A stretch of DNA of 64,000 nucleotides from a virus. Positions 8,876-17,668 of the stretch are shown here, piece by piece. The translations under genes and the position numbers were made by a program. Each line of letters begins with the position of its first letter. The first letter of the stretch is position 1. Below the pieces are notes generated by a model. It worked only from the letters and a program-made list of their open reading frames with translations. It was not told the origin of the DNA and searched no databases. The stretch lies in IMG/VR virus record IMGVR_UViG_3300012000_000001, positions 49,553 to 113,552 of that record; one strand, 5' to 3'.

Positions 8876-11389
8876 ATGCCAAATAAACTTATAAAAGTTT
8901 TTGATAATATCGGTTTTAGTTTTACACTAAACAACAGTACATTTGTTATTAATAAATCATTACCAGGATTTAATAGTCTTTCTCAAGAGCATGTAGGATA
9001 TCATATTCCTTATTTATGTCGTAATAAAAAGTTACAACTATATGAGACCGGTGTGGGTGAGGTTTGTTGGGATGCTAATGGAAACATTGTTGTTAAAAGA
9101 ACGGATGTCGTTCAATCTTCTAATAATAAGCAGCCCGTAAACTTTGGAGATTCAGACAATGAATTTTATATATTTGCCAATCAATATGTTTTTAATCGCA
9201 CCATATCAAATGTCGTTGTCTTAACTAATAATACCACACTAGAACCCATCAATGGTATATATCTCGTAGATTGTTCCAGTAATAGTATAGATATTCGACT
9301 CCCAGAAGCTGAGAAGGCTTCGAATATTGTTATTGAAATAAAAAATATATCATCTATTAATAGCTTAACAGTTCGTGATTTTAGTGGTAAACCACTGAGT
9401 ATTTTAAGCAATAGTAAGCTATATAGTAAATTTGTAGTTAATGGAGATAAGTGGATTGATCTGAATAACTCTCAGGCAGGTGGTGAGCCCATTGTTCAGT
9501 CACTAAATCTTTCTTCAGATACAACGGACAATAAATATGGAGATTTAGTTAATACCTTAAGCACAGGTAGTGGAGATGATTTTTCATTACAATATAAATC
9601 CGGCAACGATCTAATTGGTTCTGCCGCATACTGGGATACAGAAAATAACAATTTATTATTGGGTGCTGATAGTGTTGGTGAGGCTTACTCTGTATTAGCA
9701 GCATCTGGTGATAATTCTACTATTATTAATCAACAAAAATATAATAGTAATTTTATCGTAAATGGTAGTGGTAATAGAAACTTATTTTTCTCATATGATG
9801 GTAGATTAGGGTTAAATATACCTTCTGGTTCTAGGCCGTCAACCATTTTTCATGTAGTTAACACTATTTGTCAAGAAGGTTTTAGATTAGAAAATCGTAA
9901 TGCCTGCCACCCAGCAAATATTACCCTTTATCATAAACCAAGTTCAGCCATCACAAATGGCACTGTTGTATCACAAATTAATTTAGCTGGTAAAAATAGT
10001 GATGGAAATAGAGTAGACTATGGTATGATTGAGGCGTCTGCTGTTAATGCGGCCTCTTCTTCAGCAGAAGGCGGGATACAGCTTAAAGTAGCGGCTGTCG
10101 GCACAGGCATCAAAGTTTTTGATAGTAACTATTCATCAACAGTTGTTGGCTACAGTGGCAATGCGCTAACAATCAATCGTGTAGGACAGACCACTCTGCA
10201 AAATAATGCTGCTGCTATTTCTCTTAGTTCCACAGCTGTAAATATTAGCGGAACAACTAGTGTAGGAATAAACGCTCCCAGTGTTGTGGTCGGTAGTGCG
10301 GGATCGTCGGTGAGTATACCCGGAGCCATGTCCGCAGGAAGTGTATCGTCAACATCACTACAATCTAATAATATTACAATACCAAACATAGCTGCTAGTA
10401 GTTTTCTAACGGTTAATGGCAATAATCAGTTAGTTGGTAGCACTACAATGTCGGTCAATGCTTTAGGTACCATTAATTTACCAATAGTGCCGAATAAGAT
10501 TTTACAAACTACTACTAACGGCGCTGTAACTGGTATTTATTCTACAGACGATTATTTTAGAACAGATGGCGATGTATTATGGAATAAATATACCCAAAGA
10601 CTAGCATCGGCTTGTTTACGACAAATTACTTTTGTTAATCCTGTACCTATCGAAGAATATAGTGCCGGAGACCAGCTAGCAATTGTATCTTCTACTTCTA
10701 CTACTTATAGAAGAGTTGTTAGTGTTGATATTGCAAATAATTTAATTACTGGATTATTAGTTGATCAAAATATATCTCTGACAGATGTAGACAATTTAAC
10801 TGTTTATTCCATCACAAAGGGTGGATATTTAACAATGCAAATGTCTACTGAGGATGGTGTTATATCAGATTCTACAAAAAATGTTCTCAGTGTTAGAGGA
10901 GGTACTCCTTCGGTACTAAATACTCTACAAAAAGATATTGATTTTTCTGTATATGGTATAGATGCCGTACCAGCACTAAAAATTAAAGCCAATTCAGGCA
11001 AAGTCAGTATTATATCTGGTGTGTATCGCCCATTTTCTCCCAAGCATGAACTTCCAGTATTTCCTATAGTTGTTACAACTGGAGGTGTTGGAATATCAAA
11101 TCTCTATTCATCTGCTAATTTTAATTATGACAATACTCAGAATTTATTTTCTGGTATAGTATCAGATATCGGGTCTAATGGATTACCTTCTCATTATGGA
11201 ACATATGATCAAAATGGTAATGCTTCGGAATGGGTAGAAAAGCCAGGGATGTTAGAAAGTCGAGATCAAGAAGAGTTTGTGGCTGGGGCGGATCGTATAG
11301 AACTTCTAATGCTATATCTGGTAGTGGTCTTAAACATATCGAGCTATTACCTAGAGCATCTGGCCATGATTATGTGGGCTTTAGAATAG
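8876..11389 (+). CDS. Tail-fibre-like protein, upstream part of an apparently frameshifted gene
   Basis: This begins 20 bases after the tape-measure stop. The 837-residue frame is Ser/Asn/Gly/Thr-rich beta-type sequence typical of phage fibres: repeated short strands around residues 380-520, then a segment (about 640-740) containing TKGGYLTMQ that is paralogous to one in the gene at 12461. From about 11105 it runs into the C-terminal half of an FGE/SUMF-type domain (SANFNY, then YDQNGNASEW). The frame then degenerates after about residue 795 into hydrophobic sequence lacking family features. The proper continuation, with GGSY and VGFRIA, is in the -1 frame from about 11270. The true product is therefore probably one protein of about 1,190 residues spanning 8876-12441. 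A sequencing or assembly indel, a real mutation and ribosomal frameshifting are all possible; I see no canonical slippery heptamer. Confidence 0.7.
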   Translation: MPNKLIKVFDNIGFSFTLNNSTFVINKSLPGFNSLSQEHVGYHIPYLCRNKKLQLYETGVGEVCWDANGNIVVKRTDVVQSSNNKQPVNFGDSDNEFYIFANQYVFNRTISNVVVLTNNTTLEPINGIYLVDCSSNSIDIRLPEAEKASNIVIEIKNISSINSLTVRDFSGKPLSILSNSKLYSKFVVNGDKWIDLNNSQAGGEPIVQSLNLSSDTTDNKYGDLVNTLSTGSGDDFSLQYKSGNDLIGSAAYWDTENNNLLLGADSVGEAYSVLAASGDNSTIINQQKYNSNFIVNGSGNRNLFFSYDGRLGLNIPSGSRPSTIFHVVNTICQEGFRLENRNACHPANITLYHKPSSAITNGTVVSQINLAGKNSDGNRVDYGMIEASAVNAASSSAEGGIQLKVAAVGTGIKVFDSNYSSTVVGYSGNALTINRVGQTTLQNNAAAISLSSTAVNISGTTSVGINAPSVVVGSAGSSVSIPGAMSAGSVSSTSLQSNNITIPNIAASSFLTVNGNNQLVGSTTMSVNALGTINLPIVPNKILQTTTNGAVTGIYSTDDYFRTDGDVLWNKYTQRLASACLRQITFVNPVPIEEYSAGDQLAIVSSTSTTYRRVVSVDIANNLITGLLVDQNISLTDVDNLTVYSITKGGYLTMQMSTEDGVISDSTKNVLSVRGGTPSVLNTLQKDIDFSVYGIDAVPALKIKANSGKVSIISGVYRPFSPKHELPVFPIVVTTGGVGISNLYSSANFNYDNTQNLFSGIVSDIGSNGLPSHYGTYDQNGNASEWVEKPGMLESRDQEEFVAGADRIELLMLYLVVVLNISSYYLEHLAMIMWALE

Positions 11390-12441
11390 CTAGTCTATAT
11401 AACACCACCGATCCATCCTCAATATCTGCAACAAATCAATTAAATATGACTTTTGTTGGTGTGATAGACCCCCAAAATAGTGAAGATGATACAACTACTT
11501 ATATTCGTAGTTCAGTAAATGGCAATGAACAATTTAATTCTATAGTTATTAACAACTTAGGCGTTGTTGATAAAATGTATAGAATTGGCAAGTATGAAGT
11601 CACCAATGCTCAATATTGTAGATTTTTAAACGCTGTAGCTATTAATAATGATAGAGGATTATATGATACTAGAATGTCTAGTGAAAATGTTGGAGGCATA
11701 ACCAGAATATATGATGAAGAATATATTTATAGCGTTAAGCCCAACATGTCAAATAAGCCTGTATTATTTGTTGATTATTTAAGTACTATAAGATTTATTA
11801 ATTGGCTACACAATGGGGCGAATGTCACTATTGAAGAGTCTAATATTGATTATGTATTAGACACTGGAGCATATACAATTATACCTATTGGTACCGATTC
11901 CTATAATGTTGTTAAGGCTTCTTATCGTAAATATTGGCTACCGGACTTAAATGAATGGCATAAAGCCGCCTATTTCCAGCCAGTAGACGTTAATGCCTAT
12001 GTTGGAACTTCTACAGTTATGGTTAAAAGAGAAGATCCATACTTAGTGGCGTCCGGAGTTGATAGTGATACGAAAAAGTTTAAAGAATTATTTGCTAATC
12101 TTAGTGTTAGTGGTTGGTTGTATGTTGATCACTTAATTGTTGGAGACGGTACAATTAGGTCTTCAAGACGGTTTACTAATATCACCAATCCTACATCTAC
12201 GACCGACACCAATACACAGCAAAATACTCAGTCAACAAATAATAGTAATAGCAATTTGCCACCAACATCCCTAGACAATATTATTAATAACGATAACAAT
12301 GCAGTCGAGTCAACCGCTTCAACAGTATCAGTTGGTACCAGGATACCCGGTATTCCATTGAGAAGAGCAGAAGATACAGACTGTGCTGAAAATCCGCCTT
12401 GGTTCTGTGATCCTAACAACACTGGTCCAAGTTTATTTTAG
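11230..12441 (+). CDS. Downstream part of frameshifted fibre gene, FGE/SUMF-type domain
   Basis: This frame overlaps the previous one in the -1 phase. The first 15 or so residues from the ATG at 11230 are Arg/Lys-rich and unlike the family, and I see no convincing ribosome binding site, so this is probably not an independent start. From about 11270 it carries the end of an FGE C-half (GGSY, then VGFRIAS), a linker of about 65 residues, then an FGE N-half: YRIGKYEVTNAQYCRFLNAV at about 11580, KPNMSNKPV, INWLHN, and YWLPDLNEWHKAAYF near 11930. The order is C-half then N-half, a circular permutation of the usual FGE domain. The C-terminal 90 residues are Asn/Thr/Ser-rich and low in complexity. 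FGE-type domains adopt a C-type-lectin fold; here a receptor or glycan-binding role is more likely than catalysis. Confidence 0.7.
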   Translation: MGRKARDVRKSRSRRVCGWGGSYRTSNAISGSGLKHIELLPRASGHDYVGFRIASLYNTTDPSSISATNQLNMTFVGVIDPQNSEDDTTTYIRSSVNGNEQFNSIVINNLGVVDKMYRIGKYEVTNAQYCRFLNAVAINNDRGLYDTRMSSENVGGITRIYDEEYIYSVKPNMSNKPVLFVDYLSTIRFINWLHNGANVTIEESNIDYVLDTGAYTIIPIGTDSYNVVKASYRKYWLPDLNEWHKAAYFQPVDVNAYVGTSTVMVKREDPYLVASGVDSDTKKFKELFANLSVSGWLYVDHLIVGDGTIRSSRRFTNITNPTSTTDTNTQQNTQSTNNSNSNLPPTSLDNIINNDNNAVESTASTVSVGTRIPGIPLRRAEDTDCAENPPWFCDPNNTGPSLF

Positions 12442-12460
12442 TAACAATTAAGGAATTATT

Positions 12461-14947
12461 ATGAGTACGCCATGGTATACAATATTCGGCCCTAGGTCTT
12501 GGCCAGGAGTTGAGATTAACACCGGTAATAAAAAGATAGACGCCGTATACTATAATCTTCTCAGTGATAATAATGTACAATTGGCCGCTAGTGGTATAAT
12601 GTGGTTAGTTGCCGGTACCGGCATAAGAATGATTACGCCAGGATATGTTGATGTTAGTGGTATGAGAGCGCATACCATGCTATTTAAAGAGGCCAAAAGG
12701 ATTGATGGCAGTGGACAGATCATACCAACATACAGTGGCACAATAGGTGCTGTAACGTATAAAACAGATGATCATACTTTAGCTGGTATTCCCAGTAATG
12801 AACTAGTATACAATACCGGACTCGGAAAATTAACTATGCCATCTAAAGACGTTGGCATGTTATATGTTAGCAGGGGTGACGTTGATGACGGAGAATCTCC
12901 AACAAAAGAGTTTGGCTCATTCTCAGAAATAGTCCCAGTGCCACAAAGAGTCATTCCTGGCGAGGGTGACAGTCCCCCTATTATTATACCATCATATGTT
13001 ACAGTTTCGACACATGCTATTTTTGAAAGCGGTCTCTCAATCTATCCTAATCTAGATAGTTATAAGGGTAGTGTTCTCACCCATATGGGTTCTGGCAATA
13101 AGGTTGAGTGGGCAGCGGCTCCTTATTTGAAGGCTGATGGAGTTACTTGGTCGCGCTTCCCCAAACGTCCTATATTAATTGATGGTGATAGAATCATATT
13201 CTATAAGGATAAGCCTAAGTGGGCACAAGATTGGGTTAATAGTCCAACACTAGAAATATTAACTGAAGAGTTCGGAATTGGTGAGGATACTATAGAACTA
13301 ATCACACTAAAAGATCGACAAGTAACGCATGTAAAATTTGCGACCACCGTATTGTATGGTGTTGGAGATATTCAGACAGAAGAAGGCCCAGACTTAATTA
13401 CTCCTTTAAATTCTCTATTTACTTCTGTAACCTTTACTGATCCAGATGAAACTGATCCTAATGCTACTCAGCCGCAAGGGTTCGCAGTTAAGATTTGTAG
13501 CCCCAATCCTTGGGATGGTGCTAGTATAGTCGGCACTAACGGCTATGCTTTCTCGGCCACCAAGGGTGGTTATATGAGTATGCAGCTAGCCCCAGATGCT
13601 ACTAATAGATTTAATTGTATTCAAAACTTTCCTAACAGTCCTTTTAGATTTAAACCAAGTACATCTAATAATATCAGTATCAGACCAGATGTAAACACTG
13701 GTTTTAATTTATTGGCTGAAAATATTGACTTTATGGTTTTTGGTAAATACAAAACACCATTTAATAATTATGAAGAATCTGCATTTGATTTAGACGATAC
13801 GCTAACGCCTACTGGACTAATTCCAGCATTAAGAGTGGATGCAAATATTCCTAATGCTGCTAGTGGAACTGTGGAGTCTGGCGTTTATTATGTTAAGTAT
13901 TTAGATAGAGCTAGAATTAATCCATCTGGTTGGAGTTATGATGAAAATCCTAAAGTGATGATTAATAGTAAGACAGCATATCAAATATCATCTCTAGCCA
14001 CCGGAATTAATACTGGATTAGGACTATATGCAGACCTAACAGTGAGCGGTATTACATATAGTAATCAAATTATCGCAGATAAGATCTTCCTCAATCCTAA
14101 GCCAACAGCCGATAATTCTAGTACATATATTGCTAATTCATTGTTAACTATTGACCGCTCAGGAAGAGTAATTTCTCGTGTTCCAAGACAAAACCCCACC
14201 GCACCATCTGCGCCCAGTGGATTAAGACTAGATCCGGGCCATACTAATGGTATAGGGAATACAGAATTATCCTTAGCTTGGGTCGCTCCGGTTAATGATG
14301 GTAGAAGTGCTATTATAGACTATATTATAGAATTCTCTAGTAATAATGGTGATACTTGGACAACTTTACCCAACAATCTCTATAGTATAGACAGGGCATC
14401 GAATACTACTCCGCTAGCCACTATTGTAGGCTTGTCCCCATTAGTGTCATATCAATTCAGAGTAGCCGCGCAAAACGGTATTGGTGTCGGAGATCCTTCA
14501 GACCCCTCTGCTGCTATGACACCCGGTTCACAAGTACCCAAACGGCCAGACAACTTGGCAGCAAGCAGGGTGTTTGACGAAACACTATACTCTACTGTAA
14601 CATTAACATGGGAAACTCCACAATTCGGATCGGCTGAGGTTTTGGGCTATGTTATCGAAGAATCCAGAGATGGAGGACTAACATGGCAATATTATAACCT
14701 TCCATCTGCATTGATTACCACAAGCTCTGAATTAATATCAGGTACTGAATCTGCTTTAGATTATGTTTATAGAGTTTCTGCATGGAATTCTTATGGACAA
14801 AGCGCTTTTGCTTATGTTTATGTTGAAAGCAATCTAATTGATGAGGTAGATCCAGAGGAAGCAGCTAGAGAAGAAGAACGAGAAAATGATGTATTAAGCA
14901 ATTGGGATTTCGGAACAGTATTATTCACAGGAGTATGTCCAATATGA
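12461..14947 (+). CDS. Fibre/baseplate protein with two fibronectin type III domains
   Basis: The ATG at 12461 follows an AGGA ribosome binding site. The 828-residue product starts with a region of unknown fold (MSTPWYTIFGPRSW) and has a middle segment around residues 365-500 (TKGGYMSMQ, ENIDFMVFGKY, VPALRVDANI-like) matching the gene at 8876. Two Fn3 domains end it, about residues 585-690 (SAPSGLRLDP, TELSLAWVAP, YQFRVAAQNGIG) and 695-790 (RPDNLAASR, TVTLTWETP, YRVSAWNSYGQS). Fn3 modules are common in tail-tip and fibre proteins and bind carbohydrate or act as spacers. It is probably part of the virion at the tail tip or fibre base, given its position after the tape measure. The TGA stop overlaps the next ATG, suggesting coupled translation. 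Confidence 0.75.
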   Translation: MSTPWYTIFGPRSWPGVEINTGNKKIDAVYYNLLSDNNVQLAASGIMWLVAGTGIRMITPGYVDVSGMRAHTMLFKEAKRIDGSGQIIPTYSGTIGAVTYKTDDHTLAGIPSNELVYNTGLGKLTMPSKDVGMLYVSRGDVDDGESPTKEFGSFSEIVPVPQRVIPGEGDSPPIIIPSYVTVSTHAIFESGLSIYPNLDSYKGSVLTHMGSGNKVEWAAAPYLKADGVTWSRFPKRPILIDGDRIIFYKDKPKWAQDWVNSPTLEILTEEFGIGEDTIELITLKDRQVTHVKFATTVLYGVGDIQTEEGPDLITPLNSLFTSVTFTDPDETDPNATQPQGFAVKICSPNPWDGASIVGTNGYAFSATKGGYMSMQLAPDATNRFNCIQNFPNSPFRFKPSTSNNISIRPDVNTGFNLLAENIDFMVFGKYKTPFNNYEESAFDLDDTLTPTGLIPALRVDANIPNAASGTVESGVYYVKYLDRARINPSGWSYDENPKVMINSKTAYQISSLATGINTGLGLYADLTVSGITYSNQIIADKIFLNPKPTADNSSTYIANSLLTIDRSGRVISRVPRQNPTAPSAPSGLRLDPGHTNGIGNTELSLAWVAPVNDGRSAIIDYIIEFSSNNGDTWTTLPNNLYSIDRASNTTPLATIVGLSPLVSYQFRVAAQNGIGVGDPSDPSAAMTPGSQVPKRPDNLAASRVFDETLYSTVTLTWETPQFGSAEVLGYVIEESRDGGLTWQYYNLPSALITTSSELISGTESALDYVYRVSAWNSYGQSAFAYVYVESNLIDEVDPEEAAREEERENDVLSNWDFGTVLFTGVCPI

Positions 14948-15513
14948 GTCTTCTACTATTTAAAAGAGATGAAACGGGATTAGGCCATCCAGCACCAGAG
15001 CAATTGACTGTTGGTGAAATCGTTATCAATAGCGTAACCGGAAAACTATATACCAAGCTAATAGATGGTTCTGTTGTTGAGTTTATAGGACAAAAAATTT
15101 GTTTTGATCCAGTTCCAGAAATCAATACATATTATGAGAATGTTTTAATAACTAATGATGTTGTATCTAATTTTTGTTGTTCTGGTGCTATACTAGAGTT
15201 TGAGATTAAAAAACTGAAACCCGAACCTACACCATATTCATTTAGACTAATTGAATTGACTAATAATGCCAATCCGCAAGAGATAGAGATTCAGGATGCT
15301 CAGTTTTCTACTTACGAGGAGACCATTCCTCCAGTAGCTCCTAGCACAACACCAACAATTATACCTTATCGCAAGGCGATTGTACCGGTCAATCTTGCTA
15401 TTTCTTTAAACACTACGAGCATTAGTTTGTTTAAATTTGCGGTATTATCAGATCTCAACAGACCCGCACTAATTGAAAAAATTATAACTATTAAATGTCA
15501 AGAAGGTACTTAA
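14944..15513 (+). CDS. Small fibre-associated structural protein
   Basis: The start chosen is the ATG at 14944, which overlaps the preceding stop; an upstream ATG at 14902 would add 14 residues of out-of-frame fibre gene. The N-terminus (LTVGEIVINSVTGKLYTK, then DGSVVEF) matches the 'GEIAINTxTGKLYxKxxDGxV' opening seen in many phage fibre and tail-attached proteins, where it marks a virion-binding or oligomerising segment. The remainder (about residues 60-189) is an unassigned beta-rich region with a Pro/Thr linker. It is probably an adaptor or short fibre component. Family-level function is moderately supported; the exact role is unknown. Confidence 0.6.
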   Translation: MSLLLFKRDETGLGHPAPEQLTVGEIVINSVTGKLYTKLIDGSVVEFIGQKICFDPVPEINTYYENVLITNDVVSNFCCSGAILEFEIKKLKPEPTPYSFRLIELTNNANPQEIEIQDAQFSTYEETIPPVAPSTTPTIIPYRKAIVPVNLAISLNTTSISLFKFAVLSDLNRPALIEKIITIKCQEGT

Positions 15514-15525
15514 GGGTAATCTTTT

Positions 15526-16413
15526 ATGATAAACATGATTAATCATAGTCTAGAAGAAGGTGAGGCAGGTCTCTTATTGAGATTTAATGTTGACCAAACC
15601 CAACTCAAGAAGAGAGATCAATATATTATTCAGTTCGATTCGCCAGTATCATTGCCCTATGATCCTCCTGTTTTTTTGGATTTTACGCCCAGTCCTCCTT
15701 CATACTCTTTGATTAACAACAGCAATATTGTTCCACAAATTTTTGTTAAAATTAAATCTCTACATAGGGCTGAGACAAAAACATTACTGCGTTTAATTAT
15801 TAAAGACATATATAATACCATTTTATATATTGATTATCTATTAATTATTTGCTCTCCGCAATCAACATTAAAATTTGATGGATCATTGCTGCCAACTAAT
15901 TCATCAACTAATGTTGGAGACAACGGTGGTAGTTTAATCAGATTAACTCAACCTAATACCATAAGACTAGATGTGGGAATGTCAGTTGAAGGTCCAGGCT
16001 TGTCGGCTAGTGAAACATATTTAATAAGAGCCATAGTAACCAATGATACTGTTGAGTTAAATAAACTAGTTCCTACATTTGATAATAGACAGCTTAATGG
16101 CACATTTACATTTACTAGAGTTACCGGATGTGTTGATCCTAGCACACTAGCACTTAGATCCACCCAGCCGACCTATACTATTTTAGACTACAATAATAAT
16201 TGGACATATAAAGTTGGCAATAGAATTATTGCTCAATTTATTGTAGAAAATAAAAATGCTAATTTAGACACTATAGTATTGTTGCCAATTAAAAATGCGG
16301 CTTTATTGAACAATTCCGATACTTCCGCAGGCATTCCTAGTATTTCTATCATAAAGGGCGGCGGAAGGGTAATGAATGATAGTCAGTGCTTATCAGAATT
16401 AGTTTTTAGTTGA
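15526..16413 (+). CDS. Predicted virion structural protein, unknown
   Basis: The product has 295 residues and I do not recognise it as a whole. A segment at about residues 140-180 (IRLDVGMSVEGPGLSASETY, then LIRAIV, TVELNKL) matches a beta-strand motif (GMxVxGxGIxxxTxVxxI...ITLS) often seen in secreted and phage structural proteins. No catalytic motif, signal peptide or membrane segment is visible. It is flanked on both sides by fibre genes on the same strand, so a structural role in the adhesion apparatus is the likely reading. Confidence 0.5.
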   Translation: MINMINHSLEEGEAGLLLRFNVDQTQLKKRDQYIIQFDSPVSLPYDPPVFLDFTPSPPSYSLINNSNIVPQIFVKIKSLHRAETKTLLRLIIKDIYNTILYIDYLLIICSPQSTLKFDGSLLPTNSSTNVGDNGGSLIRLTQPNTIRLDVGMSVEGPGLSASETYLIRAIVTNDTVELNKLVPTFDNRQLNGTFTFTRVTGCVDPSTLALRSTQPTYTILDYNNNWTYKVGNRIIAQFIVENKNANLDTIVLLPIKNAALLNNSDTSAGIPSISIIKGGGRVMNDSQCLSELVFS

Positions 16414-16468
16414 TTGATAAATAACGTGGTGTAATTAACTATGAGTTTCTTTATTTTGAGTAAACAAT
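16414..16468 (+). other. Longest intergenic gap in the plus-strand arm (55 bp)
   Basis: This AT-rich gap includes a 13-codon frame beginning at 16441 that ends inside the next gene. I looked for a sigma-70 promoter, but the TTGATT and TGTAAT-like boxes are only about 14 bases apart. There is no hairpin. A weak GAG about 9 bases upstream of 16469 could serve as ribosome binding site for the next gene. Confidence 0.4.
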
Positions 16469-17668
16469 ATGATTATAAATAGCCAATTTTTTATTACATA
16501 CTATATCGGCACAGAGCCACTACCTCTGAAAACGATTCCTCCTTCTTTAGCGCCCAATAGTACTGGTCGTATAGAGTATGATAATTTTATGCAGGCTATC
16601 GATACTATATATGGTAGTCAAACTTTAGATGGTTCTATTCCTAAATTTTGGACTAGGCGTACACAAACCGTTGATCAGCTTGGCAACATTAAATATTTCT
16701 ATGAGCCTCATCCAGATTCTACATTATCTCAGCTGGATAGTAAATCTTCATATTATTTTATAGTTAGAGACACCACAGCTATTCCGGTTAGAATTCCTGC
16801 TATTGGCGGACTCCTATTAGGATTTACAGACGCCAATAAGCTGCCCAATGTACTACCAGAAACCATTCCCAATACTAAATTATCTACAGATAGTAAGTAC
16901 TCCTTTTCTCCCAAAATCGAAAATCTTCAACCTTATGAAGAATATAAGTATGAATTTAAAACAGTCAATGCCAACTGGCCGGTTAGCATTAATTCGATTT
17001 CGGGTGTTATCAAGCCCTCAACTGGACAAGCCTCTATTGAAAGCAGTATAGGGTTTTGTCCAAGCACAGGCAATTGCGACACCAATGTTATGCCTTTTAC
17101 TTTACCAGAAGCCTGTACTTTATCAAGCTCTGACAATAAGAGCATTACTATGCAGTTATCTGTTTCCCCATTATCATATAATGGAGCTGAGGTACTGAGT
17201 AATCAATTTACAATAGAGTGTGAAGACTGCTTACCAAAACCATTTATTGCTATATCAGGTAAATCTCCTGCGATAGTAGTAGAACCAACCAGTGACGATG
17301 CAGATCCTGCTTCGTATGGCTTTGAGTTAGTCACCCGTAATTTAGAGCTAGATAAAGAATATTCTTATAGGATAGAAGTGTTACGATCAGAGTGGCCATT
17401 TGTATTTACAACACCCACATCTGGCACTATTAATATTAAATCATCTACTGATAAACCTCTATTAGATGGTCAGTTGTTTTTCTGCCCGGCTACAGGATTG
17501 TGTCCACCTAATCAAAATGGTGTTGCAAACTACACCGTACCATCATATCCCAAGTTTTTAACTGGCGCTGCTGCCTACAATGTAACGCTTAGGGCTGTAC
17601 TAGATTCTTCAGAATGTAACACAGAAACTGTGTATAGTTTACCCATCACCATCTCATACAAAAATTAA
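16469..17668 (+). CDS. N-W-P repeat fibre protein, repeats 1-2
   Basis: The product has 399 residues. The N-terminal 140 residues are unique (FFITYYIGTEPLPLKT...). The remainder holds two copies of a repeat of about 135 residues. Each opens with a strand such as YEEYKYEF, then (N/E)WP (trp codons near 16975 and 17393), an SG turn, FCPxTGxC and finally CxxCLP. Copy 2 lacks the closing CxxC pair before the gene ends. No Pfam-type family comes to mind. The spacing and Gly/Pro turns look like Ig-like beta sandwiches with two Cys pairs, which could form disulphides or bind metal. It is placed with eight further copies in the next two genes, so these three products probably assemble into one structure. 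Confidence 0.6.
   Translation: MIINSQFFITYYIGTEPLPLKTIPPSLAPNSTGRIEYDNFMQAIDTIYGSQTLDGSIPKFWTRRTQTVDQLGNIKYFYEPHPDSTLSQLDSKSSYYFIVRDTTAIPVRIPAIGGLLLGFTDANKLPNVLPETIPNTKLSTDSKYSFSPKIENLQPYEEYKYEFKTVNANWPVSINSISGVIKPSTGQASIESSIGFCPSTGNCDTNVMPFTLPEACTLSSSDNKSITMQLSVSPLSYNGAEVLSNQFTIECEDCLPKPFIAISGKSPAIVVEPTSDDADPASYGFELVTRNLELDKEYSYRIEVLRSEWPFVFTTPTSGTINIKSSTDKPLLDGQLFFCPATGLCPPNQNGVANYTVPSYPKFLTGAAAYNVTLRAVLDSSECNTETVYSLPITISYKN

Noticed and set aside
11230-11300. Programmed -1 frameshift site
   Set aside because: I checked codons from 11222 to 11300 for X-XXY-YYZ heptamers; only A-GAA-AAG occurs, which does not fit. A mutation or assembly indel is equally likely, so I do not claim programming.
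16414-16468. Promoter in the largest plus-strand gap
   Set aside because: Candidate boxes are too close (about 14 bases) and weak.
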